A program made the position numbers and the translations under genes. The notes beneath the pieces are model-generated. The model saw only the letters and a program-made list of their open reading frames with translations. It was not told the origin of the DNA and ran no database searches. Source: Pyrus communis (lineage: Eukaryota > Streptophyta > Magnoliopsida > Rosales > Rosaceae). From it: 64,000 nt of DNA. Positions 22,914 through 39,121 of the stretch are shown piece by piece. Each line of letters starts with the position of its first letter. Position 1 is the first letter of the stretch. Location: assembly GCF_963583255.1 (NCBI RefSeq), contig NC_084815.1, forward strand, positions 1,612,001 to 1,676,000, in the 5' to 3' direction.

Positions 22914-23475
22914 GCTTGGATGTATACTCTCCTAGTCTTCATGCGGGTCCTTTAAATTTAGGGGGACTCCTTGGAGATTCGAGTCTAGAGCACATCACCT
23001 AACTTTAATTATACGGAAAGTTGCCGAGGTTGACATGAAAAGATGTGGCCTGTAACTTAGGTACATCTTCAAGGCTTTTGCTTGTATTTTATATGTTGTT
23101 TACGTAATTCGAATGGTTTGAGCGTGAGATGTTGGTTCATCCAGCTCCGCCATCCTTGCTGTAGTTCTGTTTGAACTCTCTGTAACATGTACACTAATAA
23201 ATACCCGGATACTTGATTCTATTTCATTCGGAAAATTTCTGTTTTTAACTTTCGTTGGTTGCCGTAACGATCCAGGCCATGCGTGGGCCAACTTTGTGCA
23301 TGGACGTTTGCGGACACGAGTGCCGACTGTTAGTCACATATGAACAGTATGTCTATGAAATCGAGATGTCTAGGAAAAAAGAGCTACCAAATGCTGGCAC
23401 TAGAAGCAAAAACTAAGCTAAAAAAGACCAAATTGAGATGCTTACAGACTACGATATGGCTTTTAACGCTGTGCC
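22914..23475. other. Shared 3' region of bZIP (+) and subtilase (-)
   Basis: The two genes converge with 562 bp between their stops. A plus-strand AATAAA at 23196-23201 is a candidate poly(A) signal for the bZIP transcript. A second, non-coding copy of the subtilase's last coding segment lies at 23447-23474. Confidence 0.5.
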
Positions 23476-27513
<4,038 letters not shown>

Positions 27514-28071
27514 TGGAATTCAATTTGCTAAAATCTCTGTGTGTGTGTGTGTTTGTGTCTCTCTCTATCAAACACACGAGTGAAAGGAGTGATTAAATTT
27601 GCTATAAATAGAGGAAGAGTATCTCTTTCTGCGCAAAATATGGTGAGGGAGATAGTGAATGAGCTGGTTTGACTGTGTTGAACAAAGAATAATTAAGGGA
27701 ACGCAGTCTATAGTCCAAATAGGGCTGAGAGTTTGGTGGCTTGGATTTTGGATCTGCGGATATTATGTAGCTAAGGTGGCTAGCTAGCTATATAGCTCCA
27801 ATAGGTAGAAACATCATATGTATATATTATCACAAAACAAAACAAAAACAAGTAATGTTACACTAAACACCTATTTGTACTATAGCTCTAATAGGTGTAG
27901 GGCCCATCAACGCATGTGAATCTTTCTATTAGGAAGATGATACAAATATATGGTAAAAGTATCATTTTTGAACAAAAACATCAAATTGATTATATCAACA
28001 AATGTTGCGATTTTGCTCAAAAAGAAAAGAAAAAAAAAGCAAGTGTTACAAAAATTATATTATGATGTATT
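27514..28071. other. Subtilase promoter side and spacer
   Basis: On the minus strand a TATTTATA-type element lies about 90 bp before the start codon (near 27602-27610), with a TG/CT repeat between (27539-27566). The rest is AT-rich and I see no gene. Confidence 0.4.
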
Positions 28072-30213
28072 TGACACGACCCAACCCCGATATCCTTAAA
28101 TATCAGGGTAGGCATATGCTAGCCGACACCCAAGGGTGACGAAGCCATTAAAAACATGCATGCCGATAAAATATGTAGTTAGAATGAATTAAACCCAAGC
28201 AGAATCGTGTTCAGAGTGTACAACTGATCGAGAATAAAGTGAAAGAATTACGGTAAAAATGTATGAACCGAGGAATGGGTCCTACACAAAGGAGGCTCGA
28301 GATGCCCAAGTGGAGATGTCCTGACACCGGGATCATGTGCCTCGAATCTAAATCTTGAGGGGGTGTAAAACAGAAAAGGTGAGTGGACCAAAGTTTATAA
28401 TAATACTAATAATAGGAAAACCACTTTCTTTATGAATATACTAACCCTTTATTTTGAAAACATATATAATACTACATAATAGGTTTCTCTGAAAACCCTA
28501 GCATGCCATGAAATCATTCGTAAAATCAATGCGTGTAAAATAGTGCTCGGAAATAGTAATATAGCCGCCCGAAGGCAAATCCGTAAATCTCCTCAACTGT
28601 ACTCTCTCTAGGGGTATCATAGTCGCTTGAAGGCAGTACTTGTCCATCACCCAAAGGTGAAGCTGTACGACACTGGGTTACACCAATGAAGAAAACCATG
28701 GTCTATCACCAGAAGGTGAAGTTGTACGACTTCGGGTTACGCCGGAGAAGAGGATATATAACATCACACACTGACACTAGCCCCAGGCTAGTGAAGCTGG
28801 GGGTATTTCATCAATATCATCAACTCCTTATCTGCCCAAAGGCAATACATGTTCATCACTCGAAGGTGAAGCTGTACGACACTAGGTTACGCCAGTAAAG
28901 AAAACCATGGTCCATCACCCGAAGATGAAGCTGTATGACTCCGAGTTACGCCAGAGCAGAGGTATATACATAAATCTCCTCAACTGTCCTATGGCCATAG
29001 ACATCTACATACCGTGTTGTGTGGATGTGCTGTATGATAATCCACTAGATAAGTACCAAAAACATATCTTAAAATCTCATATCAAATTCAGAGCTCAAAA
29101 ACTCAAAGCCTCATTTCATAAATCCATGACATCTCATATTCATGAACCATAAATAAATCATCTCCGCAAATCCATAGAGTTCCATATATGATAATCCTAT
29201 AATTTATAACCATTCATAAAAATGTAATTTCGATAAATCATAAGTATTTCGTAAGCCATAATATAGAAATCCGTAATGCATAATATAAAACATACTCCAA
29301 ATCATGAATCATGAAATGCATGTTAGGCTAATATTTTATAAAAACATGTAAGTTAAGAAGGGGTCCACTCACATATATTTTATTGTCCGAGAGCCACATG
29401 AACTAGGATGGACTGGATCACTTCCACCGATGCACCTAACCATAATTAGGAACCATTTAGTAAAATTATACTTAAACGATAGAATTTGGGAAAACAGACA
29501 CCGAATTTGGATTCTTCACGTCGAAAAACTTAAGGAGGGACCTCAAGTTTCTCCTAATGCGTCTCCGAATGAGCCACCACGAGGCAGCAGCCTGGAAGGC
29601 CATGCACCGCCGCACACAGCGGCCGGCAGGCCCGACTTGCCGAAAAATTCAACAACTCCAAAAATTCCCAAATTTGATAGGAATGCAAATCTCAATGAGA
29701 GGAAAACACCTGAAATCTGCATCGATCCGCTAGAAACCCTAGAAATGGGGTGTTCTTGATTCGATCCCAAACAAGCTCCGACGCCTCAACCCAACCCTGG
29801 GCTTTGTTCCTGGACTCAAAAGAGTTGAAAATGGGTGGTGGTCTACGGTGAGGCTTTCAGAATCAGCCGATCGCAGCCTTGCATCCCACAAACTCGCTGT
29901 GGAGTTCTTCATGAATTCATGGTCCAATTAACTTGGGTTTATGATGAAATTGGAAGATGAAGGGATGCTAGGTTGTTCCTAAGTGGCCCCGTGCCACAAA
30001 TCGTCGGAGAAACGCTGAAGATAGCGTCGGAACTCGTTGCAAGAACCGAGTTATTGGCCGAGTTGTGCGGGTCAAAAATGGGCAAGGGGTTGGCTCGAAA
30101 ACGTGACACAACAAAGCGGTTAACAAAAGTTAACGTTTTGCCTCGAAGGGTATTTTTGTAAATTCAAGTATTAAAATTGTAAAAACTGAAATATTTGGGG
30201 ACGGGTCGTTACA
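28072..30213 (-). mobile_element. Probable solo LTR of another gypsy element
   Basis: Begins TGACACGACCC and ends GGGTCGTTACA, so the minus strand reads TGTAACGACCC...GGGTCGTGTCA. The ends are complementary and of the LTR type TG..CA. At 2.14 kb it matches the size and layout of the LTRs at 59 and 7228, including tandem modules. No gag or pol flanks it. The flanking 5-mers (gtatt and atatt) agree in 4 of 5 positions, which is compatible with an aged target duplication. Confidence 0.7.
28646..28965 (+). repeat. Tandem modules inside the solo LTR
   Basis: Four diverged copies of a module with 'ATCACCCGAAGGTGAAGCTGT' wording, starting near 28646, 28704, 28853 and 28912, each followed by a GGGTTACGCC-like stretch. 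Confidence 0.75.
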
Positions 30214-30327
30214 ATATTTATCACTTGTCGTAATGACTATATTATCTTAACGCCGGACTAGAATGTCAATTATGATATACGATATCTACATGAATCAAAG
30301 GGTGGAACCAGGAATCGTCGGTAGCAA

Positions 30328-33127
30328 CACTAAAAAAAAACCCCTATTTTCTAGACAGTAATTTTGTCGGGCCAAATATGTTTTTGGTGCTTGTAATTTT
30401 GTCCAACAACATTCCGTCGGGCAAAGTTCGTCGTGTAAAACCAATCAAAAATCCTACAAATTCTCCTACAAATATCAAAATCAGAAACAAGAGAGAGATG
30501 ACTTACGGTTGCCGAAGAAAGGACGAAAGGAGAGAGAGATGTGCAGCTTCGTCGTGATGGAGGAAGGACGATGGAGGTCCGAGGTGGATGCTGGCAGAGA
30601 GATAGAGTAGAGACAAAGAGAGAGAGGGAGATAGCAAAGAGAAAGAGTTTAGCACGATGCGAGAAGGAAGAAGAAGAAGGAGAGCTTGGTGTTCACATAG
30701 CAGACTTTTGCTCGATTGAATGATTTGTCAGCCAAAGGTTTAAAAAAATATGACACGTGTTAAAAAATCTAAAATTTCGCTGGGCAAACTAGGAGCTTTT
30801 GTCGGACAAAAGTCAGTTAAAAATGTTAGCCTAGTTTAGTTTTTATTTTTTTTTATTTTATGAAAAAATTGGTGGGAAATAAAGTTTGCCCAACAAAATA
30901 TTAGAAATGTTAGAGCATTTCGTCGGGTAAAACCTTTATGTGCGGGGAAACTTTGGATTTTTTTTTGAGAAAAAGTGGAGGGAATTTGTACGTTTGCTTT
31001 ACAAAATAAAACTGTGACCCGAAGCATATATGTACCTTTGCTTGACGACCTACACTTATTCATCAGGCAAACCTCAAAACTTTATTTTTTCTTATTTTTT
31101 TTCATTTAATTGCAAACAGTCAAAAGATCATCAAATTTGATGATCAAATCCCTTCAATATGTGATTTTACTCTAAATTAGCATCCTTTAAAAAGATATCA
31201 AAATTGGAAGTAAAATCACTGTTAATTAATTGTGATTTTTCATTTCTAACTGTTGGAGGATTTCGTCCTATTACCAAATTCCCTAAACTTTGTTTTTGGT
31301 GATTTTTTGCGTATGCGATCTCAGATTATATGCAAACGAGTTTTACAGTTAGATCGTTGAAATTAGTTTCCTAGACTGCGTATCCTATCAAAACAATAGA
31401 TTCAACAAACACTTAGAGTTTATTCTATACTTCCATTAGGTATAACATAAGATTTTGTGGTAACCACTAGTATAAATATTTTAAATTTATGGTCGAGTTC
31501 GTTCTTTGTATTCTTCTAAGGTTGAGGACTGTAGTTGTAGGCGCTAGGCAGCTGGCCACCATCCCGATTAATCCCTAGGTGTTTGAAAATTAAGAAAGTG
31601 CGCCTAGACCCGCTTAGGCGTCCGCCTAGCTCGCCTAAACTTGCATAGGTTGCGACTCTCACTTGAACAAAAAATCGTTAACTTTCATTTTGTATTTTAT
31701 TTTTTCAATAAAATGTAAGGTTGAATACTTGGATGAACACTCATTATATGCTTGTTCCCTATGTTTTCAATTTATTGTAATACTTTATAATCTACATGTC
31801 ATTTTTTTTTTACAATTTATGTATCCCAGTATAATTATATGTTTTTTTAAAGTATAAGTAGATATTTATTTATACAATATATAATAATTTTGTTTAAATC
31901 CCCTTAGCCCATCTAGTGTTTTTTAGAACCTTGGTTGTAGAAAATCATCAAATTAGAGCTGAAATCACTATTAGGTTGTGACTTTCTATTTCTAATCGTC
32001 AAAAGATTTCGTTCCGTTACCTAATCTTTGAAAGTTTGTTTTTTATGATTTTTGGCGTATGCGATATCTATGTACATATAAACATGTTTGACGGTTGGAG
32101 TGTTGAAATTAATTTTGTAGATTGCTAAAATCATCGAAGAAATTGAATATGCCAAAATGTCTCTCACCTTTGCCCGACGAAATAATATATTTTGTCTCAC
32201 GAAATGTAAACTCTAAACCCTAAATCCTAAATAATAAAATATACATTTATGCAACGATACCTGAATGATTCTTTGTGCAAGGGATGCCATATTACACACC
32301 AACTATTTCCTTTGCACTTAAAACTTTACATGATGAAAGATCTTTGCCCGTCGAACTACATTTGCCGGGCAAAAGCCTCTGAAGAAACCAAAATATTGAC
32401 CCTTTTTTGCCAACAAATGTTTGTATACCAGTATAATTATGTGTTTTTTTTTAAGTATAAGTAGACATTTATTTATACAATATATAATAATTTTGCTTAA
32501 ATACGCTTAGCCCACCTAAGCCCCCGCCTAGGTGTTAGGCTCCAGCCTGCTGCCTGATTAGCACCTAGTGTTTTTTAGAACTTTGGTAGGTTGTGACTTT
32601 CTATTTCTAATCATCAAAAGATTTCGTTCTGTTACCTAATCTTTGAAAGTTTGTTTTTTTATGATTTTTGGCGTATGCGATATCTATGTATATATAAACA
32701 TGTTTGACGGTTGGAGTGTTGAAATTAATTTTGTAGACTGGGAAAATCATCGAAGGAATTGAATATGCCAAAATGTCTCTCACCTTTGCCCGACAAAATA
32801 ATATATTTTGTCTTACGAAATGTAAACTCTGAACCCTAAATTCTAAATCATAAAATATACTTTTACGCAATGATACTTAAAAGGTTCGTTGCGCAAAGGA
32901 TGCAATATTATGCGCCAAATATTTTCCTTCGTGCTAAAACTGTACACGACGAAAGACCTTTTACCTGTCGAATTGCGTTTGTCGGGCAAAAGCCTATGAA
33001 GAGACCAAAACATTAACCGTTTTTGCTCGACGAATGTTTGTTTTCTGTCGGAAAAAGTATATTTGCCCGACGAATTGTCGTTCGTCAAACAACATTTCAT
33101 TGGACAAATGGTAATTTTTTGATAGTG
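30328..33127. mobile_element. Non-autonomous CACTA-like transposon
   Basis: Starts CACTAAAAAAAAACC and ends ...GGTAATTTTTTGATAGTG, so the reverse end reads CACTATCAAAAAATTACC. The subterminal zones carry many copies of a GTCGGGCAAA motif. These point one way on the left (near 30366, 30409 and 30918) and the other way on the right (TTTGCCCGAC near 32158, 32788 and 33062), as expected for En/Spm-type elements. No transposase is visible. Flanking trinucleotides are caa and cag, so the 3-bp duplication is imperfect. Confidence 0.6.
31816..33040 (+). repeat. ~600-bp tandem duplication inside the CACTA-like element
   Basis: 31816-32419 and 32420-33040 share long stretches in the same order, e.g. 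AAGTATAAGTAGA, TTTTTAGAAC, GCGTATGCGATATCTATGTA and GAATATGCCAAAATGTCTCT. The second copy has an extra 60 bp of CCTAGG-rich sequence near 32512-32572. Confidence 0.8.
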
Positions 33128-33459
33128 CAGCGGCCGTATAAAAGTCATAAAAAAATACTGCCCAAACAAGAGAAAATTATTAATCTCAAACCATATCACA
33201 TAAGTTAGATAATTCAAGGTTTAAATCATATACCTAATTATAGATATATGACGGGAAAAATCATAACCAGATAATTGAAGAATGTAACACAAATAATAGT
33301 GTGATAAAATTTTCCTCTAGATTAAATATATTGTAATTGAAATTTGCATGTTCATATTTGTCAGATAAGCATATTGGTAACAAATTACATATTCGAGCAT
33401 ATATAACAATTAATAAATTTATGGGAATCAAATTTCTTTTAAATTTGCCACTTATAGTA

Positions 33460-33577
33460 CCGTCTAGTAGTATTACTTCACTTGTAAGTCAGTGCTCTTA
33501 GGTTGATTCTCGTCAAAAATGAATTCGAACCTAATTATATAATGTAAATAATATTGTATTTATGTATTAAAAAAAAC
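33460..33577 (+). repeat. Diverged SINE copy
   Basis: Shares CACTTGTAAGT...TCTTAGGTT.GATTCT with the fuller copy at 57483-57641 and ends in an A tract (33569-33577). Confidence 0.45.
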
Positions 33578-33718
33578 TTCTAAATTTTGCATTACTAATC
33601 CATGAAAGTATTTGAGTTAACTATACAAATTTTATTTATATTTGTGCATATAATATATGTAAATAATATACGTACATACATATATGTATATATATCTGCA
33701 TGTGTGTGTGTGTGTTTG

Positions 33719-33887
33719 TGTTATTGTGGCCTATTTTATCTGACAAAGGGAAGGGGCCGGTGGCAATGTGTGTGTGTGTGTTATTGTAGCCTATTTTATC
33801 TGACAAAGGGAAGGGGGCCGGTGGCAAAGTGTGTGTGTGTGTTATTGTGGCCTATTTTATCTGACAAGGGGAAGAGGGCCGGTGGCA

Positions 33888-33927
<40 letters not shown>

Positions 33928-34177
33928 ATTATTATGGCCTATTTTATATGACAAGGGGAAGGGGGCCAGTGGCAAAGAGTGAAGAGAGAGAAAGATGTGT
34001 TTGTAGAATTGTATAGATGAATGTGTGTGTTATTCCCCCTACATAGTGCCTTAGTAATAAGAGGGAGAAGAAATCCTTCATCCCCAAGGAATACAAGTCC
34101 ATATAGGAAAGAATAACTAGAATCAAATCAAATCTAGGATTTACACAACCACATTTAAACTAAGAAACTTTACAACA
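33719..34177 (-). repeat. Copia 3' LTR with expanded ~60-bp modules
   Basis: The unit TATTGTGGCCTATTTTATCT...GGCAA(TG)n occurs four times, starting near 33722, 33782, 33842 and 33931. The 5' LTR at 42198 has it once. The rest of the LTR (33960-34177) matches 42236-42436 closely. Confidence 0.85.
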
Positions 34178-35051
34178 CTCCCCATTTAGTGTGTAAATAC
34201 TCAAGGTAGATTTGGCATCATGTAGAAGTTGAGGAAGTCGACTCGTCGACACTGATTCTAGGAACAAGCTATTCTCAATAAGGTAGGAACCCTCTGGCTA
34301 TGGTAAAAACCCGAGTAGCAACAAAACCCATAGTCGAAGATAAAATGCATAAGTAACGCAAAGTTAAATGAAACGTCTACATGATGTCATCAGGGATATG
34401 ATCAACCCAAATGGGTGCCTCGTTAAAACCTAGTTAGGTAGCAAAAATCCAGTGGGAAAATGCTCATACTCGTAGGAGAAAAGATTACATTAAGATCAAA
34501 CAAGTATACTTCAGGATACTTCTCCTGAGTTTGACACAATTCCAAAGAGAACTAGCAATGTTACAACTCACAAAGTTTACGCATACCAATTACATGAACA
34601 AGCTTCTGAAATGTCGCATTTGGTAGTGATTTGGTGAAAAGGTCGGCCAGATTGTCTTGTGAACGGATTTGCTTGACTTCAATCTTCTGATGCTTTTGTT
34701 ATTGATGTGAGAAGAAGAACTTCAGCGCAATGTGTTTGCTGTTGTCTCCTTTAATGTAACCTTTCTTGAGCTATTCGATGCATACTGCGTTGTCTTCATA
34801 GATTGTCGTTAGGACATCCACGACGGGGTAAAGATTGCATGAGCTTCGAATATGGCCCACAATTGCTCTTAACCAAAAATATTCCCGAGTTGCTTCATGT
34901 AAGGCTAGAATTTCAGCATGGTTAAATGAAGTGGCAACTAAGGTCTGTTTAGTTAACCTTTAAGAGATTACGGTGCCTCAAATGGTAAAGACATAATCTG
35001 TTTGAGAACGTGTCTTGTATGGATTAGATAAGTATCCTGCGTCGGCATAAC

Positions 35052-36445
35052 TAGGGGTGGGCAAACGGGCCGTGAGCCCACAGGTAGGGTCAGGTATTGG
35101 CCGTTTGAGGTAGGTCCATATTATTTTACATACAAAACGGAGCAGGACGAGGTGGATCTAGGTAAACATAGGGGTGGGGCGGATCCAGTTTTCTAAATAC
35201 AGGGGCCCCCGGCCCGAACCGTATCCAGTAAACACACATTCAAATCTCACACACACACACTCGAACTAAAACTATTCTCCTCAGTTCTCCCTCTCGATCT
35301 CCCTCTTCCAGAGTCCTCCATCTCGATCGTTCTCTCCACAGTCCAAACTGACTCTTATCCCTCTCTATTTTTAGTTTCTCTCTGTCGAACTAGAAGGTAT
35401 GATTGACTAAGTCAGTTTTTCTCTGTCGAACTCGAGGGGACGAACAACGGAATCGAACAACTCGAAACGATGAATCAGTCATCTCCTTTGTCTGACCCAG
35501 ATTTGCATGGAAGTTGAAGGTCTTTTTCAGTTTCAAGGTACTATGTTTTAGGGATTTAGGATTGAAAATTAAATTAGGATTTAGGGATTTTGTTGGGTTC
35601 TTGAATCTTGACTTTTATTCTATTCCAATTTCAAATCTTTTGTTTCATTGAATTCGAATATTTTGTTCGGTATTTTTAATTAGATTATGTAAACTGGATT
35701 TGAGTGTAAATTAGATTTGTATGTCTCTCATGGGTTTTATGAAGAAGCACTCTAACTATATGACAAAATGAGTAAACTGGGGTTTTGGGGAGATGGGTTT
35801 ACATTTCCTTTGGTTATTAGGGAATGTGCATGGTCATGTTATACATATGGGTTTTCTGAATCATATTCATGTTGTCAATGACTTGTTGGTAATTTATGGG
35901 AAAATTGGTCATGTTATACTATGGTCTCTAGCTATACCTTTAATTATGACTGCGATGGTGCTACTGAAATGTTTAGCAGGATGGATTTAGAAGGGTTTGT
36001 GCCGAACCCTGTGACTTAGACATCATTATTGTCAAGTCATGCTTGTTATGGCCGCCATAGAGAAACCTTGGAGTTGTTTGGTAGAATGAGGGCGATAGGA
36101 ATTGAAACTATAGCTGAATCACTTTTTGTGATGTTATCTGTATGTGATAATGTAGAAAATCAGCTGTGCTGCTGTGCAACTGCTATGTGATGTAATTATT
36201 CTGACTAAGCTATGAATTTGTGCAATTGCAACTTCAATATGTGAATCTATCTAAAAATTCAGTTTTTTTTTCCCAAAAAAAAAAAAAAGGACCCGTAGAC
36301 CCGACCCGTTTGAAATGGGCCAGGTTAGGTCCGATTCTTATATTGAAATTTTCTATACTCGGCTTGATCTGGCCATTTTCTTTTAAACTTGGATTCGGTC
36401 TGGTCCCTTCAAATTTGGACTCGGCCCGGCCCATGCCCAGCCTTA
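35052..36445. mobile_element. hAT element (family A, copy 1) carrying a PPR fragment
   Basis: Ends TAGGGGTGGGCAAACGG...CATGCCCAGCCTTA, an imperfect TIR. A perfect 8-bp target duplication (ggcataac) sits at 35044-35051 and 36446-36453. It lies inside the copia RNase H region. No transposase is visible. The same terminal family occurs at 52624-55168. Confidence 0.88.
35795..36150 (+). pseudogene. Captured pentatricopeptide-repeat (PPR) gene fragment
   Basis: Across two or three frames the translation reads FTFPLVIREC, VHGHVIHMGFLNHIHVVNDL, YGKIGHV, NYDCDGATEMFSRMDLEGF, PNPVT and ETLELFGRMRAIGIETIAES. These fit PPR repeats of plant PLS-class proteins (At1g17630-like by memory). Frameshifts, stops and an internal deletion show it is not functional. 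It lies wholly inside the hAT element. Confidence 0.78.
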
Positions 36446-36579
36446 GGCATAACTAACCAGGTGAGAATCGACTCGAGATAAGGAGGTATGGCATCACTCG
36501 AGGATTCATAGGGCTAGAACAAGCCCAGATCCGTAGTACCTTTAAGGTAGCGGAAGATGTCTTTAACGTTAGTCTAGTG

Positions 36580-37521
36580 TCAGCGTGTTGGTGCATTACT
36601 ATATCTTGCCAAAAGATTAACAGCGAAGGAGATGTCGAGTTTAGTGTATTGAGCTAAGTACAATAAAGCGCCTATTGCACTTAGATAAGGAACTTTAGGC
36701 TCCAAAATCTCTTCATCATCTTCCTTCAGACATAAGGGATCTCGTTTTGCATCTAACGATCGAACGATCATGGGAGTACTCGAAGGATTCGATTTATCCT
36801 CGTTGAAGCAACGCAACACCTTCTGGGTGTAGTTCGTTTGATGTACTAAGATTTCATCCGAATAGTGCTATTTCTCGAGACCGAGAAAATATCAAGTCTT
36901 TCTTAGATCTTTCATCTCAAATTCTGACTTCAGGTGAGCGGTAGTTCTCTTGAGTTCTTCAGGAGTTCCGATAAGGTTCATGTCATCGACATAAACTGCA
37001 ACTTTCGCAAAATCGGAATGTGACTTCTTAATGAACACACAAGGGCATAGTTCATTGTTCACATATCCATGACTAGTCAAATACTCACTCAAACGGTTAT
37101 ACCACATTCTTCCAGATTGCTTCAAATTGTAGAGTGAACGCCTCAACCGAATTGAGAGCGTGTTCTGGGGTTTGGAAATATTTGATCCAGTCAATGTAAG
37201 CCTTTCGGGAACTTTCATATAAATTTCAGTATCAAGATCTCCATAGAGATACGCAGTTACTACATCCATCAGCTGCACACTCAGTTTTTTAGAAACAACC
37301 AAACTGATAAGGTAGCGAAAAGTAATCACGTCCACATCGGGTGAATAAGTTTCATCATGGTCAATCCTGGGGCGTTGTGAGAAGCCTTGGGCAACAAGAC
37401 GAGCTTTGTAACGCACAATTTCGTTCTTCTCATTACGCTTCCAAACAAAAACCCACTTGTAGCCAATGGGCTTCACATGTAGAGGAGTAAGAACTACATG
37501 TTCAAACACCTTACATTTCAC
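36580..37521 (-). pseudogene. Copia reverse transcriptase remains
   Basis: 36892-37521 shows YKARLVAQGFSQRPRIDHDETYSP, QLMDVVTAYLYGDLD, and the catalytic YVDDMNLIGTPEEL box. 36580-36819 continues with PYLSAIGALLYLAQYTKLDISFAVNLLARYS. RNase H coding continues towards 36446 and resumes after the hAT insertion, with many stops. Confidence 0.8.
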
Positions 37522-37807
37522 AAGTGAATCGAGTTTGACTTAGATTGCTTGTTTCCAGTTTGACCAATCGATTCTACGTCAACATTCATTAACGGAACAG
37601 GGTTAATACCATCGCTCAACATGATCTCAATAGCTACTGCATATGATAATGCATCATCAACGATCATCTCATTTCTACACCACACATCGTCTAAGCTAGC
37701 ATAATAAATTGAAATCTCACGATTCTCGAGGTGTGGATTCGTCTCTTCAAGGACGTTTCTGTAATCTAGAATTTCCTCATGAGTTAGATAGAATGAGTAA
37801 GCGACAG

Positions 37808-39121
37808 TCAATTCACAGTGGGTTCTTCAGGTGCCTGTGTGATGGGTTTCCTCTTCCAAGGGTGTGAATCCTTTGCACCAAGAGATCTGCCATACTTAAG
37901 TGTAGGGGCAAATGATTGGCTAGCCGCTAATGTACGTGGATTGGCCAAATTGGTGTCTCGGGCCTCCAGGAGGGACATCGGTCGTACATTTGGTACATTC
38001 ATCTTTGCAGGCATATTCACAGCTGGAATATATGATCTTGTCACTTGCGCTAGATCAATGAAAGCATCTAGCATGCTGTGAGCTATGCTCTGAAGATCTA
38101 ATATGTGCTGCACTTCATTTTCAAACTGAGCGGTGCAAAGATCTAAATGAGAAAAAGTGGGTGTTATCCACGATAATTCGCATTGTTCTTCAAGATCGTT
38201 GACGTTCTTATCTCCCACTAACAACTGGAAAACTGTCTCATAGAAGTGATAATCCACGAAATGAATGGTAAACAGGTCGCATATCAAAGGGTTTAAGTAA
38301 TGAATGATCGAAAGATAATCATATTCGACATAGATTCTCATCATTCGCTGATGCCCCATTAGATATAAGGGCGGTGAAATCGGCACATAGACCGCACAAC
38401 CAAAAATGTGCAGATGTGCTATGTCGAGTTTGTATCCGATAACCAATTGAATGGCGCTATATGGTTGGGTTGCAACAGGTCTTAAGCAGACCAACATGGC
38501 TGCGTGCATTATGGTATGGCCCCAAGCAGCGATCAAGAGCTTGGTACGTATGACCAACGATGGAGTAATCATTTGTAAGTGCATAATAAATGCCTCTGTC
38601 AGGCCGTTCTGTGTGTGAACATAGAATACTGGATGTTCAACTTCAACCCTAACTGACATGCAGTAGTCATCAAAAGTTTTAGATGTGAATTCTCGAGCAT
38701 TATCCAATTGAATAGATTTGATTGGATAATCAGGGTGGTGAGCCCTAAACTTGATAACCTGAGCCAACAGTTTGTAGAATGCAACGCTCCTTGTGGACAA
38801 CAAGCATATGTGTGACCAATGTGTGGAAGCGTCAACCAAAACCATAAAATATCTAAATGGTCCACATGGAAGGTGAATCGGTCCACAAATGTCCCCTTAA
38901 CTCCTTTGTAGAAAAATATGAGGATTCGAACGAATCTTGTCATAAGAAGGCTTAATAATAAGCTTTCCTAAAGAACATGTTTGACATGTGATTCCTTGAA
39001 TTGAACCTAAACTTCGAGTTAATGGATGCCCATGTGATAATTTGAGGGTAGGGCCGGCCACATAATGGCTCTCTATAGGGCGTATGGTTGTAGTATACAG
39101 ACCACTCGGAATATGCTTCAT
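37808..39121 (-). pseudogene. Copia GAG-pre-integrase and integrase remains
   Basis: 38897-39121 carries the zinc-type pre-integrase segment (HPLTRSLGSIQG..CQTCSLGK). 37808-38845 carries the integrase core (VDASTHWSHICLLSTR, IKSIQLDNAREFTSK, VEVEHPVFYVHTQNGLTEA). The Asp of the first motif and of QLDNA are present. The third position reads Leu-Thr-Glu-Ala after NG, close to NGLAEA. Several frames are needed, so it is inactive. Confidence 0.75.

Noticed and set aside
28646..28965. CRISPR-like regularly repeated modules
   Set aside because: Repeats are diverged, unevenly spaced and lie inside an LTR of a plant genome; they are tandem LTR modules.
33602..33982. 126-codon frame with Cys-Val repeats
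   Set aside because: Artefact of TG repeats and the repeated LTR module.
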